Shown here: positions 1 to 7,784 of the stretch, piece by piece | How the letters are laid out: each line of letters opens with the position of its first letter | Numbering within the stretch: position 1 is the first letter of the stretch | Origin: Corynebacterium sp. HMSC036D02 | GTDB taxonomy: Bacteria > Actinomycetota > Actinomycetes > Mycobacteriales > Mycobacteriaceae | Direction: 5' to 3' | Assembly (NCBI RefSeq): GCF_001836165.1 | Contig: NZ_KV827677.1 | Location: 1-64,000, forward strand | DNA: 64,000 nt | Program-made: the position numbers and the translations under genes | The notes under the pieces: model-generated | What the model saw: the letters and a program-made list of their open reading frames with translations, nothing else | Database searches by the model: none | What the model was told of the DNA's origin: nothing

Positions 1-372
1 CGACGTGTCTACTTTCCGGGGGTCAGGTCCCTGATCGGTGAGCTGATCTACAGGCGCCACGTCGACTACAACGACACCACCGACTATTACTACACCGCCC
101 CGATACTGATCTTGCAGCCGGACGGTTCTTTGACGAAAAGCATGACCGAAGAATTCATTGCTGCAAACCCGAACTGGCTGAAGCTGCGTGGCCGGCTGCT
201 CGCCGACGGGCCACGTGTTGCGACCGCCGATTTCAACCACAACAACGGATGGGGCGTGGTGGGGTACCGGGCAGATGCAGCCAACCCGCAGCCAGAACTG
301 CACAATGGTCTGCGCCAAAAGAACATTGAAGCAGCGCTGTCTTTTGCAGAGCGGAACTGGGTAAGAGGCTAG
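1..372 (+). CDS. Unknown protein, C-terminal part (5' end outside window)
   Basis: The plus-strand frame beginning at base 1 is open to a TAG at 370-372, giving 123 residues with no convincing start, so this is the C-terminal end of a longer protein. It carries an Asp-Thr-Thr-Asp-Tyr-Tyr-Tyr segment followed by a QPDGS turn about 15 residues later. The protein encoded just downstream has a matching DPTEYYY ... LPDGT pattern, so the two are probably diverged paralogues. I do not recognise a family. By analogy with the neighbour, the missing N-terminus may carry membrane segments; that is inference only. Confidence 0.6.
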   Translation, partial: RRVYFPGVRSLIGELIYRRHVDYNDTTDYYYTAPILILQPDGSLTKSMTEEFIAANPNWLKLRGRLLADGPRVATADFNHNNGWGVVGYRADAANPQPELHNGLRQKNIEAALSFAERNWVRG

Positions 373-423
373 TGATCAGGACCTCCCTGCCTAGAATGCC
401 CGCCCTAGTAGAAACTGATAAGC

Positions 424-1170
424 ATGTCTGACCACGCTTTAGCTCCATTCGACTTCCCGGAAAATCACTACTCCGAGAGGCTCATTCCCCGCACTCGTCG
501 TTCTGTGTCCGCCCCGAACTTGAGAGCAAGCACATCTAGCATCGCTCGCGCGATCGCAGCGGCTGGGCCACTCCCCGGCGGGGCCGCACCTGAATGGCGA
601 AGTCTACGGATCAATCTCATCACGGCGGTGGTGGGCCTTGCTATCGCACTATCAGCCATTATCGGCGAAGATATGTCTATTAGTTCCGGATGGCAGGGAT
701 TGGCCGTTGCAGTATTCGTCCTTGTCCTCGTCGTGGCGGCCGGTCGGAACATTCGAGCAATTCGGAGTTCTACGTGGGGTGCTCGCCGCCTACGGACGGC
801 GTCGGAAAATGGATGGATCGAGTATTATCCCGCGTTGCTCAGCGAGATCTGGCAAACAGGTCGACACGTGCCGCACGCGGATCCCACCGAGTACTACTAC
901 AAGGCGAAGGTACGCATTTTCCTTCCAGACGGCACAGCTCAAGAAATCATCAGCGATGAGTTTGAGTCCCACACTTCTCCCCGCTCCTTCCGGCAGCAGG
1001 GAGTAGCCGTGGTACGGTTCCAAAGCCAAGCGACGTTCAAGCACCCCACAGGGTGGTATATCGCGGCCCACCTGTCCACAAAGCCACTTCGTTATACGAG
1101 CCTCCACCACCAATTGAGCAGAGAGCAAGTCATCGCCGCGCTTGATGCGGCGGCATCCGCTCGATTTTAG
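424..1170 (+). CDS. Unknown membrane protein, 248 aa
   Basis: The ATG at 424 opens a 248-residue protein. About 60 polar N-terminal residues are followed by two hydrophobic segments (about 63-80 and 90-107) and a soluble C-terminal domain of about 140 residues. That domain contains DPTEYYY (153-159) and LPDGT (167-171), both echoed in the truncated gene upstream. The topology suggests a bitopic or hairpin-anchored protein with a large soluble domain. I recognise no catalytic motif or family. Its stop overlaps by 4 bp, tail to tail, with the stop of the convergent oxidoreductase gene. Gene reality is supported by length and by the relation to its neighbour; function is unknown. Confidence 0.65.
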   Translation: MSDHALAPFDFPENHYSERLIPRTRRSVSAPNLRASTSSIARAIAAAGPLPGGAAPEWRSLRINLITAVVGLAIALSAIIGEDMSISSGWQGLAVAVFVLVLVVAAGRNIRAIRSSTWGARRLRTASENGWIEYYPALLSEIWQTGRHVPHADPTEYYYKAKVRIFLPDGTAQEIISDEFESHTSPRSFRQQGVAVVRFQSQATFKHPTGWYIAAHLSTKPLRYTSLHHQLSREQVIAALDAAASARF

Positions 1171-1865
1171 ATATCCTTCACGCTGCCTTCACCATCGATA
1201 AACTCCAGCGGCGAGTCTGGGAAGCTTTCGCGGCCAGCGACCTCGGTGACCACCTCAGCGACAAGCTCCCGGGAGGTAGTCAGTTTACCGGTGCGCTCTG
1301 CGTCCTTATCTAGTACGGTGATGCCGCGCGAAGGCTCCTCCGTCAGGGCGGCCGGGCCAAGGATAAGGTAGTCAAGGTCCGTGGAATTGAGCTTGTTGTC
1401 CACTGTCTTTTTGGACTCCACGTAGGCGTACCACTTCTCATCCGCAGGATTGGTCGTGTTCTCCGTGGCACCCATGTAGGAAATCATGATGTAGGCCGGA
1501 GTGTTCTTACCCTCGGCAGCAAGCTTTTCTAGACCCGCAATCGATGCCAGCGCCGCATCACGGTCGACCGCCCAGGTCACCTCCGCGCCAGCACGGCCAC
1601 CGTTTCCGGCGCCCCACACGACGACGTCATAGTCAGCCAAAAGCTCTGCCCAGTCTTCCACAGAAAGCTCGGTGAGATCGCGCACCACTGCGGTGGCACC
1701 GAGGGCCTCAATATCAGAGACCTGGTCCGGGTTGCGGATGAGGGAATGGACGGTGAGGTTGGCGTCGGCAAGCTTAGGCGCCGCCAAAAGCCCAACCTTG
1801 CCATGGCCGCCGATGTACAGAACCTTCTTGCGCGCAGTTGTTGTCGTATCAGTCATGTGCGCCAC
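1167..1865 (-). CDS. NAD(P)-binding SDR-like oxidoreductase
   Basis: The 232-residue protein begins with a dinucleotide-binding Rossmann fold: a beta strand, then GGHGKVG at about residues 19-25, where atypical short-chain dehydrogenases (NmrA/SDR_a5-like) have GxxGxxG. A VVVWGAGN strand near residue 90 and a YxxxK-like YVESK segment (about 148-152) fit this superfamily. The substrate cannot be read from sequence. The GTG at 1865 is the longest start; an in-frame ATG nine bases on (1856) is equally possible. The gene converges on the preceding unknown gene with a 4-bp overlap and is divergent from the ACT-domain gene. Confidence 0.8.
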   Translation of the reverse strand: MAHMTDTTTTARKKVLYIGGHGKVGLLAAPKLADANLTVHSLIRNPDQVSDIEALGATAVVRDLTELSVEDWAELLADYDVVVWGAGNGGRAGAEVTWAVDRDAALASIAGLEKLAAEGKNTPAYIMISYMGATENTTNPADEKWYAYVESKKTVDNKLNSTDLDYLILGPAALTEEPSRGITVLDKDAERTGKLTTSRELVAEVVTEVAGRESFPDSPLEFIDGEGSVKDI

Positions 1866-1923
1866 CGTACGCGCTATCCGATCTCTCTGCAGGACCCCAG
1901 AGCAGCTGGAAAAACGTACAGGC

Positions 1924-1935
1924 TACAATCTAGTC
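1924..1935 (+). promoter_or_regulatory. -10 box placed for a leaderless start of the ACT-domain gene
   Basis: TACAAT at 1924-1929 ends six bases before the ATG at 1936, so transcription would begin at or next to the start codon. There is no Shine-Dalgarno sequence. No good -35 box is visible. Leaderless mRNAs are common in corynebacteria. Confidence 0.55.
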
Positions 1936-2205
1936 ATGATCGCCATCATGACTGTTACCGGTGTTGATAACACCGGAATTATCTCCGCCGTATCCACCGC
2001 CCTCGCAGAACTTAACGTCAATATCGTTGATGTATCTCAGACGCTCATGTCTGAGTACTTCACCATGATCCTGCGCGTCGAATTCGATGAGAACGAGGTC
2101 AGCATCCAGCAGCTCCAGGAGCGGATGAACACCGTCGGTGAGTCCATCAAGCAATCCATTCGCGTGCAGTCGGAAGCACTGTTCACCGCAATGAACGAGA
2201 TTTAG
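1936..2205 (+). CDS. ACT domain-containing protein
   Basis: This 89-residue protein is a single ACT domain, a small ligand-binding fold that often senses amino acids. The core MTVTGVDNTGIISAVSTAL, with the conserved D-x-x-G-I turn, is followed by a NVNIVDVSQ strand and a second beta-alpha unit. It belongs to the small ACT proteins (UPF0237 type) usually encoded next to a DUF711/PFL protein. That is the case here, with 15 bp between the genes, so the two probably form one operon and act together. The ATG at 1936 is preferred because a -10 box sits six bases upstream. The ligand is unknown. Confidence 0.88.
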   Translation: MIAIMTVTGVDNTGIISAVSTALAELNVNIVDVSQTLMSEYFTMILRVEFDENEVSIQQLQERMNTVGESIKQSIRVQSEALFTAMNEI

Positions 2206-2220
2206 GGACGATAACCAGTC

Positions 2221-3585
2221 ATGCTTAACCGCTTCAATACCGCCAGCATTCTCGACACCATCGAGATGATTGAGAAGTACCGTCTCGACATCCGCACCGT
2301 CACCATGGGCATTTCGCTGCTCGGCTGCACACGCCCCACCATGGAAGCCACCGCCGAGGCCGTGTACGACCTCGTGACATCCCGCGCCGCACACCTGGTT
2401 GAGGTATGCGAGGGAATCGAGGCCGAGCTCGGTATTCCGATCGTCAACAAGCGCATCTCTGTCACCCCCATCGCGCTCATCGTGGCCGGAGTCGAGGGAA
2501 ACCCCGTGGACGTTGCCCGCGCGCTGGATCGCGCTGCCGCAGCGACCGGTGTTGACTTCGTCGGTGGCTACTCCGCGCTCGTCGAAAAGGGCGCAACGAC
2601 CGCCGAAAAGGCGCTTATCCGTTCCATCCCGGAAGCGCTGGCTGAGACCAACCTGGTGTGTTCCTCGGTGAATATCGCATCCTCGCGCGCCGGCATCAAC
2701 ATGAACGCCGCAGCGCAGATGGGACGCATCATCAAGGAAGCTGCCGAGCTCACCAAGGATCGCAGCGCTATCGGCTGCGCCAAGCTCGTGATCTTCTCCA
2801 ACTCCGTGGGCGATAACCCCTTCATGGCCGGCGCCTTCCACGGCATTGAAGAACCGGACTGCGTCGTATCTGTGGGCGTGTCCGGACCCGGCGTGGTCGA
2901 TCGCGCGCTCGGATCCCTGGAGGGCGCCACCCTCAATGAGGTCGCCGAAGAAGTCAAGAAGGCAGCCTTCAAGGTCACACGTGCTGGTCAGCTCGTGGGT
3001 GAAATGGCCTCCGAGCGCCTCGGTGTGCCCTTCGGCATCATTGACCTCTCCCTCGCTCCCACCGCGGAACTGGGTGACTCCGTCGCGCACATCCTGGAGC
3101 ACATGGGCCTCGACCAGGTGGGCACCCACGGCACAACGGCGGCGCTTGCCCTGCTTAACGACGCCGTGAAGAAGGGCGGCATGATGGCCTGCTCCCGCGT
3201 GGGCGGTCTTTCTGGTTCCTTCATCCCGGTATCGGAGGACAAGGGCATGATCGACGCGGTGCGCTCTGGTGTCATCTCCATCGACAAGCTGGAGGCCATG
3301 ACCTCAATTTGCTCGGTGGGCTTGGACATGATCGCCATCCCGGGCGATACCTCTGCCGAGACCATCGCCGGCATGATTGCGGACGAAGCCGCCATTGGCG
3401 TGATGAACCATAAGACGACCGCCGTGCGCGTCATTCCTGCCCCAGGCACCAAGGCTGGCGACGAGGTCAACTTCGGCGGCCTTCTGGGCTACGCTCCGGT
3501 CATCCCGGTTAACCAAGTGGGCAACTCCACCTTCATCAACCGCGGTGGCTTCATCCCCGCACCGGTGCACGGTTTCCGAAACTAA
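2221..3585 (+). CDS. PFL-family / DUF711 protein (UPF0210)
   Basis: The 454-residue product matches in length and sequence character the UPF0210 (DUF711) family, whose fold resembles glycyl-radical (pyruvate formate-lyase-like) enzymes although no radical activity is established. Recognisable parts are the N-terminal [10 protein letters not shown], a central region with [17 protein letters not shown], and the C-terminal [11 protein letters not shown] and [15 protein letters not shown]. The gene lies 15 bp after the ACT-domain gene, the usual pairing for this family. A regulatory partnership is likely but not demonstrated. The substrate and reaction are unknown. About 70 bp separate it from the MerR gene. 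Confidence 0.85.
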   Translation: MLNRFNTASILDTIEMIEKYRLDIRTVTMGISLLGCTRPTMEATAEAVYDLVTSRAAHLVEVCEGIEAELGIPIVNKRISVTPIALIVAGVEGNPVDVARALDRAAAATGVDFVGGYSALVEKGATTAEKALIRSIPEALAETNLVCSSVNIASSRAGINMNAAAQMGRIIKEAAELTKDRSAIGCAKLVIFSNSVGDNPFMAGAFHGIEEPDCVVSVGVSGPGVVDRALGSLEGATLNEVAEEVKKAAFKVTRAGQLVGEMASERLGVPFGIIDLSLAPTAELGDSVAHILEHMGLDQVGTHGTTAALALLNDAVKKGGMMACSRVGGLSGSFIPVSEDKGMIDAVRSGVISIDKLEAMTSICSVGLDMIAIPGDTSAETIAGMIADEAAIGVMNHKTTAVRVIPAPGTKAGDEVNFGGLLGYAPVIPVNQVGNSTFINRGGFIPAPVHGFRN

Positions 3586-3620
3586 GGCCCCATCAACTCG
3601 GATTAGTTTTCACCAAGCAC

Positions 3621-3651
3621 TTGACCCTCACACTATGTGAGGGTTTAGCTT
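3621..3651 (+). promoter_or_regulatory. MerR-type promoter with palindromic operator in a 19-bp spacer
   Basis: A -35 box TTGACC (3621-3626) and a -10-like TAGCTT (3646-3651) are separated by 19 bp. Most of that spacer is a perfect palindrome with 9-bp arms and a 3-bp centre: ACCCTCACA at 3624-3632, CTA, TGTGAGGGT at 3636-3644. Over-long spacers filled by a dyad are the hallmark of promoters controlled by MerR-family proteins. The next gene is a MerR protein whose ATG (3658) lies six bases after the -10 box, suggesting autoregulation and a leaderless mRNA. Confidence 0.75.
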
Positions 3652-3657
3652 TGTCCT

Positions 3658-4347
3658 ATGAAGATATCGGACGTCGCCGCGGTCGCTGGTTGCTCAGTGC
3701 GTTCCGTGCGCCATTTGCACGAGACAGGCGCGGTTCCTGAACCCGCACGCACCAGCGGAAACTATCGCGACTATTCTGTCTCTGATTTGGCGTCGGTGCT
3801 GCGCGCGCGAGCACTTATCGACGCCGGCGTCCCGATCGCTGATGTCACATCTCCCGATGCGCTCGAGCGCTCGTTTAGCATGCTGGATGAGCGAATTGCT
3901 CGGCTGCAGCAGCAGCGAGAACGCTTGCGCGCCCTTTCTCGAGCCCCCAAAGGGACTCCAGAGGATATCCGGGACTCCCTCAGCCAGGTCATCGAGGATC
4001 CGGCAATGCTTCAACTCGAACTAGATTCCTGGGATCTCATGGCACTTAGCGGAGTCGCTACACCAGCCACCTGGGAGCAGCTTCGACAGAACCTCGCCGA
4101 CGACGATTGCCTTGCAGCTCTCCGTGAAGGTGAAAGCTTGTGGCGAGAGCTTGGCTCTCGGTCTCCGCAAGATCGTGGGGTTTCGCGCATTGTCGACAAC
4201 CTGCAGTCCATACTTCCACGGGGCTTGATGCGAGGAATCTACCCAACGCTCCGGCCTGGCAATGTTCCGCTGACCGTGGCTGACACTCCGACAAAAGGTG
4301 CGCAAAGTGTAGCACTCGAGGCATTGGTGGGAGGCTTACGTGGCTAA
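3658..4347 (+). CDS. MerR-family transcriptional regulator
   Basis: The 229-residue protein opens with a MerR-type winged helix-turn-helix: KISDVAAVAGCSVRSVRHLHETG (residues 2-24), then a wing with Gly-Asn-Tyr-Arg-Asp-Tyr and a second helical unit. A coiled-coil stretch, LDERIARLQQQRERLRAL (about 80-97), would form the dimer helix. The C-terminal part of about 130 residues is helical and matches no effector domain I know; it lacks a recognisable metal-binding Cys cluster. A palindromic operator sits inside its own promoter. The stop overlaps the start of the next gene by 8 bp, so the pair is co-translated. The inducer is unknown. Confidence 0.88.
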   Translation: MKISDVAAVAGCSVRSVRHLHETGAVPEPARTSGNYRDYSVSDLASVLRARALIDAGVPIADVTSPDALERSFSMLDERIARLQQQRERLRALSRAPKGTPEDIRDSLSQVIEDPAMLQLELDSWDLMALSGVATPATWEQLRQNLADDDCLAALREGESLWRELGSRSPQDRGVSRIVDNLQSILPRGLMRGIYPTLRPGNVPLTVADTPTKGAQSVALEALVGGLRG

Positions 4348-4924
4348 CGTCTGGCGATTTGTGGAGAAACATCCTGGGTTTCGCCTTGCCAAGTATGAAG
4401 TGGGACTTTACCAGGACCTGTGGCGTTGGATGCGGGGCCAGACGTTGATCCCCACGGGTGCGGTGGCACTTCCCCACCCTCCGGGCAGGCTACAGATGCT
4501 CGGATTCATCACTGCGGTTTTGGTGGTTGAAATGGTCGTTGTGCACCTTCTTCTGCCCGCGGGCGTTCTGCGGATTGCAGCGTTGCTACTGTCGCTCTGG
4601 GCCGTAGTCTTTGTGTGGGGCTTAATTGCTGCCGAACGCATTCGACCTAGCTATGTGACCAACGAACTCACGGTTTTGCGGCGCGGAAACACTGTTTTCG
4701 TTGAGGTACCGATGGCTCTTGTTCGCAGCAAGCGCGCGGACCGTACCTTCGAATCGGCGATTGTGATAAGAGAAGGTGAACTCACGGTCGGTGGCCCAGC
4801 TGGAACCGATACTCTCCTGCTCCTCAGCGAACCGGTCCAGGCATCGCCAGACCGATACCCGTGGCAGCGCGCTCTCCCGACGGAGGTAACGAAGGTGCGC
4901 TTCTATGGCACTACTTCCCGGTAA
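4340..4924 (+). CDS. Small membrane protein coupled to MerR regulator
   Basis: The 194-residue product has a soluble start of about 50 residues, a hydrophobic hairpin (about 52-73 and 76-97), and a cytoplasmic-type beta-rich tail of about 95 residues. Translation begins at a GTG lying inside the end of the MerR gene (8-bp overlap), with a GGTGGGAGG-like ribosome site upstream. No enzymatic motif is visible. Operon coupling suggests it is a main target or partner of that regulator. Its 3' end overlaps the convergent gene by 22 bp. I do not recognise the family. Confidence 0.7.
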   Translation: MANVWRFVEKHPGFRLAKYEVGLYQDLWRWMRGQTLIPTGAVALPHPPGRLQMLGFITAVLVVEMVVVHLLLPAGVLRIAALLLSLWAVVFVWGLIAAERIRPSYVTNELTVLRRGNTVFVEVPMALVRSKRADRTFESAIVIREGELTVGGPAGTDTLLLLSEPVQASPDRYPWQRALPTEVTKVRFYGTTSR

Positions 4925-5658
4925 TCGCTGGCGTTGCGTAGTTGCTCCTCGAGCTCGGCGATCAACGGCAAGATCAGCTGCGCACGTTCGTCATCAATTC
5001 CCCACTTCTCAGGTTCGCTGCGGATCAAGTTTCCCGTGGTCTTGAGGAAGTGGGTGAAGTTTTCCACCACTGCTCGGTTGCCGTTGCGTACGCCTTCGGC
5101 GAGGACGGTATCGCTCAGCCGCTCGATCCAGATTTCCAGAATATGGGGGGAGGTGCTCTTGGCAATCGTGGTGCAGGCGGCGCGCGCTAAGCGCACCCCC
5201 TCATCGTCATGCCACACTCCTCCGGGGGCGCGAAGGCGACACGAGATGATTGCTGCCGCTTCGACGGGCGGAATCAGTCCCTTGCGGACGCAGGTTTCTA
5301 CGTAGTCGGCGCCATATCCAACGGCCATGATAGGACCGATGTCTTTGACAATGCCGCGGGTGTCCTCCTCTGTGACATACCACGCGCGGAAGGTGAGGTA
5401 GTCCTCGTAGTGAAAGTGGCCCGCCTCCGCGAGCACGTTGAGCAGCTGGGCGGACAAGGCCTTGGTCCACACTTTGTCTGTACGCAGGTAACCGGTGAGG
5501 CGCTCCCGAATCTGGCCGAGGTGGCTGTCCCACTGGCCTGACTCAATGCCCTCTTTCAATTCGGTATAGGCCCAGTCCACGCGTACTTCGGGGCGCTTGC
5601 TCACTAGTCCGGTGAGCAATGGTTCGATGACGGAATCTAGGGTCGCGGCGGTGCTCAT
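4903..5658 (-). CDS. Unknown helical protein, 251 aa
   Basis: The start at 5658 is chosen because a GGAAGAG-type ribosome site lies just upstream of MSTAATL; a longer reading to 5736 lacks one. The protein is soluble, acidic and mostly helical, with no signal peptide or membrane segment and no catalytic motif I can name. It reads like a HEAT-repeat-style or DUF2785-like protein, but I cannot assign it. It converges on the small membrane protein gene with a 22-bp overlap of coding ends. About 165 bp separate it from the ABC-F gene. Confidence 0.65.
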   Translation of the reverse strand: MSTAATLDSVIEPLLTGLVSKRPEVRVDWAYTELKEGIESGQWDSHLGQIRERLTGYLRTDKVWTKALSAQLLNVLAEAGHFHYEDYLTFRAWYVTEEDTRGIVKDIGPIMAVGYGADYVETCVRKGLIPPVEAAAIISCRLRAPGGVWHDDEGVRLARAACTTIAKSTSPHILEIWIERLSDTVLAEGVRNGNRAVVENFTHFLKTTGNLIRSEPEKWGIDDERAQLILPLIAELEEQLRNASDYREVVP

Positions 5659-5824
5659 GGTCTCTTCCTCTCCAGCGGCGGCACGATGGGGTTTTACCAC
5701 TTCTAGACCCTGTGCGTGGGAAGCGGAAGAACCCAAGAGAAGAGTCTTGAGCGGTGTGTGGTTGTGAGCCCGAGTCTAGCGCAGGAAGTAGAGCCAGGAT
5801 AGAGCTATATCTGAGAAGTAGGCT

Positions 5825-7456
5825 CTAGGCTAGCTCCACGATTTCCATGTACTCGTCGTTCCACAAGTCCTCATCGCCGTCGGGCATGATGATGACGCGC
5901 TCTGGGTTGAGAGCCTTGACCGCACCCGGGTCGTGGGTAACCAAGACCACGGCACCGGTGTAGGTACCTAGGGCATCGAGCACCTGCTCGCGGGACTGTG
6001 GGTCGAGGTTGTTCGTGGGCTCGTCGAGAAGCAGCACGTTGGCGCGCGAGGACACCAGCGTTGCCAGGGACAGTCGGGTTTTCTCACCGCCGGAGAGCGT
6101 GCCGGCGGGTTGCTCCAACTTGTCTCCGGAGAACATGAAGGCGCCCAGCAGTCCACGCAAGTCCTGCTGGCCGGCATCCGGGCAGGCCTCGATGGTGTTT
6201 TCCCACACGGTTTTGTCTGGGTCGATGTTGTCGTGTTCCTGGGCAAAGTATCCGATGCGCAGTCCATGTCCGGAAACGATTCCGCCTTCGCCGTCGGTGC
6301 GTTCCACGCCCGCCAGCAGCTTGAGCAGGGTCGTCTTGCCAGCACCGTTGTAGCCCAGCACGACCACGCGGGACCCCTTGTCGATGGCCAAATCGACGCC
6401 AGCGAAAACCTCCAGCGAGCCATACATCTTGGTCAGGCCCTTGGCGTTCATCGGAGTCTTGCCGCAGGGAGCAGGTTCGGGGAACTTGATGTTGGCGACC
6501 TTATCGGCCACGCGAACGTCATCAAGCTCGTTCATCATGCGCTCAGCACGATGCAACATCTGCTTGGCAGCGGCGGCCTTCGTGGCCTTCGCTCCCAACT
6601 TGGCGGCTTGCTTGTGCAGGGCTGCGGCTTTCTTCTCCGCGTTGGCGCGCTCTCGCCGGCGACGAGCTTCATCGGTGGCGCGGGCATCAAGGTACTTCTT
6701 AAAGCCCATGTTGTAGACGTCTGCTTCGGCGCGAACGGCATCGAGGAACCAAACCTTGTTGCACACGGCCTCCAGCAGATCGACGTCGTGCGAAATCATC
6801 ACGAGGCCACCCTCGTGCTTGGACAGGAAGCCGCGCAGCCAGGTAATCGAGTCCGCGTCGAGGTGGTTGGTGGGCTCGTCGAGAAGCAGCGTGGTCTGGG
6901 ACTTGCCGGAGCCAGCCGAAGCTGCAAAAAGAATCTGCGCCAGCTCCACGCGGCGGCGCTGACCGCCGGACAGCGTCTTGAGCTGCTGGTCGAGCACACG
7001 CTGCGGCAGGCCCAAGTTGTCGCAGATCTGCGCGCATTCGGAGTCCGCCTCATAGCCACCTAAGGTGTGGTACTCCTCCTCCAGGCGGGAGAACTTACGA
7101 ATGGCCCTGTCGCGGAATTTATCGTCCGTGGCGGTTTCCATCAGCTCTTGTTGCTTGGCCATGCGGCGCTTGATCTCATCCAAACCGCGCGCAGAGAGCA
7201 CGCGCTCACGCGCAGTCTGCTCAATATTGCCTTCTCGGGAATCCTGCGGCAGGTAACCAATGGGACCTGAGCGCGTCACCGAGCCGCCATAGGGCTCGGT
7301 CTCCCCCGCCAGGATGCGCATGGTGGTCGTCTTGCCCGCGCCGTTGCGCCCGACCAGGCCGATGCGATCCCCCGGCTGCACGCGAAGGTGCTGGCCGGGG
7401 GCGTCGAGAAGCGTGCGTGCGCCCACGCGCACCTCGAAATCATTGGTCACAATCAC
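5825..7456 (-). CDS. ABC-F family ATPase (ribosome-associated)
   Basis: Two ABC cassettes sit in one 543-residue chain without membrane segments, the ABC-F architecture. Cassette 1 has Walker A GRNGAGKTT, signature LSGGQRRR and Walker B LLLDEPTNHLD. Cassette 2 has GYNGAGKTT, LSGGEKTR and LLLDEPTNNLD. Between them lies a charged Arg/Lys/Ala-rich linker that in this family reaches the ribosomal peptidyl-transferase centre. ABC-F proteins act in translation or ribosome protection; which role applies here is unknown. The GTG at 7456 (VIVTNDFEV) is preferred over the ATG six codons upstream because family members begin there and a TAGACT -10 box lies eight bases before it. Confidence 0.9.
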   Translation of the reverse strand: MIVTNDFEVRVGARTLLDAPGQHLRVQPGDRIGLVGRNGAGKTTTMRILAGETEPYGGSVTRSGPIGYLPQDSREGNIEQTARERVLSARGLDEIKRRMAKQQELMETATDDKFRDRAIRKFSRLEEEYHTLGGYEADSECAQICDNLGLPQRVLDQQLKTLSGGQRRRVELAQILFAASAGSGKSQTTLLLDEPTNHLDADSITWLRGFLSKHEGGLVMISHDVDLLEAVCNKVWFLDAVRAEADVYNMGFKKYLDARATDEARRRRERANAEKKAAALHKQAAKLGAKATKAAAAKQMLHRAERMMNELDDVRVADKVANIKFPEPAPCGKTPMNAKGLTKMYGSLEVFAGVDLAIDKGSRVVVLGYNGAGKTTLLKLLAGVERTDGEGGIVSGHGLRIGYFAQEHDNIDPDKTVWENTIEACPDAGQQDLRGLLGAFMFSGDKLEQPAGTLSGGEKTRLSLATLVSSRANVLLLDEPTNNLDPQSREQVLDALGTYTGAVVLVTHDPGAVKALNPERVIIMPDGDEDLWNDEYMEIVELA

Positions 7457-7464
7457 GTCGAAAC

Positions 7465-7470
7465 AGTCTA
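7465..7470 (-). promoter_or_regulatory. -10 box for leaderless ABC-F start
   Basis: On the minus strand TAGACT (7470 to 7465) ends eight bases before the GTG at 7456, with no ribosome binding site between. This supports the shorter start and a leaderless transcript. The -35 region is weak. Confidence 0.4.
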
Positions 7471-7547
7471 GCAACCAGGGTAGTTAATCCCGAACCGCAC
7501 AACGCCCAGGCACAGCATCGCTTGCGAACCACCACTGACGAATAGAT

Positions 7548-7643
7548 CCCCAGACCTCGATCCCGCAACCTCCTGTTCGCCTCTACTGAGTGAGCCAGTG
7601 CTTGGCGACGCCCACCTGCGTCTTTCGGGATCGAGGTCTGGGG
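7548..7643. repeat. Long inverted repeat; possible structured RNA
   Basis: CCCCAGACCTCGATCCCG at 7548-7565 is the exact reverse complement of 7626-7643, an 18-bp stem around 60 bases. The interior carries two adjacent smaller hairpins: GCCA/TGGC (7594-7597 with 7603-7606) and GACGC/GCGTC (7607-7611 with 7618-7622). Read on the plus strand, the outer stem is followed by a T-rich CTTTGCTTTT. It could be a small RNA, an extended terminator or a short palindromic repeat element. I find none of the sequence signatures of SRP RNA, 6S RNA or 6C RNA. Confidence 0.6.
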
Positions 7644-7705
7644 CTTTGCTTTTGGTTGAGGAGACCGCGTTGACAGTGGCGAGGGATGCTCACATATACG
7701 CAGAA

Positions 7706-7758
7706 CACCGCCGGTTCGTGTGGACACAAGAACAATGCGCACTCTCGAACCGGCGGTG
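7706..7758 (-). terminator. Hairpin after sufT, probable end of the suf operon
   Basis: CACCGCCGGTTCG (7706-7718) and CGAACCGGCGGTG (7746-7758) form a perfect 13-bp stem with a 27-base loop, starting 26 bp past the sufT stop. There is no clear T run after the stem on the minus strand, so termination would not be of the classical type. Confidence 0.5.
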
Positions 7759-7784
7759 ATATTAACTAAGGCGATTCGCGGAAC

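Larger units (their letters stand above)
7475..7784. other. Non-coding interval with two inverted repeats
   Basis: This 310-bp stretch between the ABC-F gene and sufT shows no convincing coding frame. It holds an 18-bp perfect inverted repeat enclosing 60 bases (7548-7643) and a second 13-bp inverted repeat (7706-7758), each described separately. A plus-strand TTGACA at 7670-7675, with CATATA 17 bp later (7693-7698), resembles a promoter reading into the second repeat. Confidence 0.6.

Noticed and set aside
1930-3129. A 399-codon open frame antisense to the ACT/DUF711 genes
   Set aside because: It is a by-product of high GC at third codon positions; its composition (Gly/His/Asp rich) and lack of a ribosome site mark it as a shadow.
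7548-7643. Assignment of the structured element to SRP RNA, 6S RNA or 6C RNA
   Set aside because: The SRP GGAAGG/AGCAGCC core, the 6S bubble and the C-rich loops of 6C RNA are all missing.
7440-7742. A 100-codon minus-strand frame across the non-coding interval beside the ABC-F gene
   Set aside because: It runs through both hairpin regions, has an Arg-rich random-looking sequence, and overlaps the ABC-F start.
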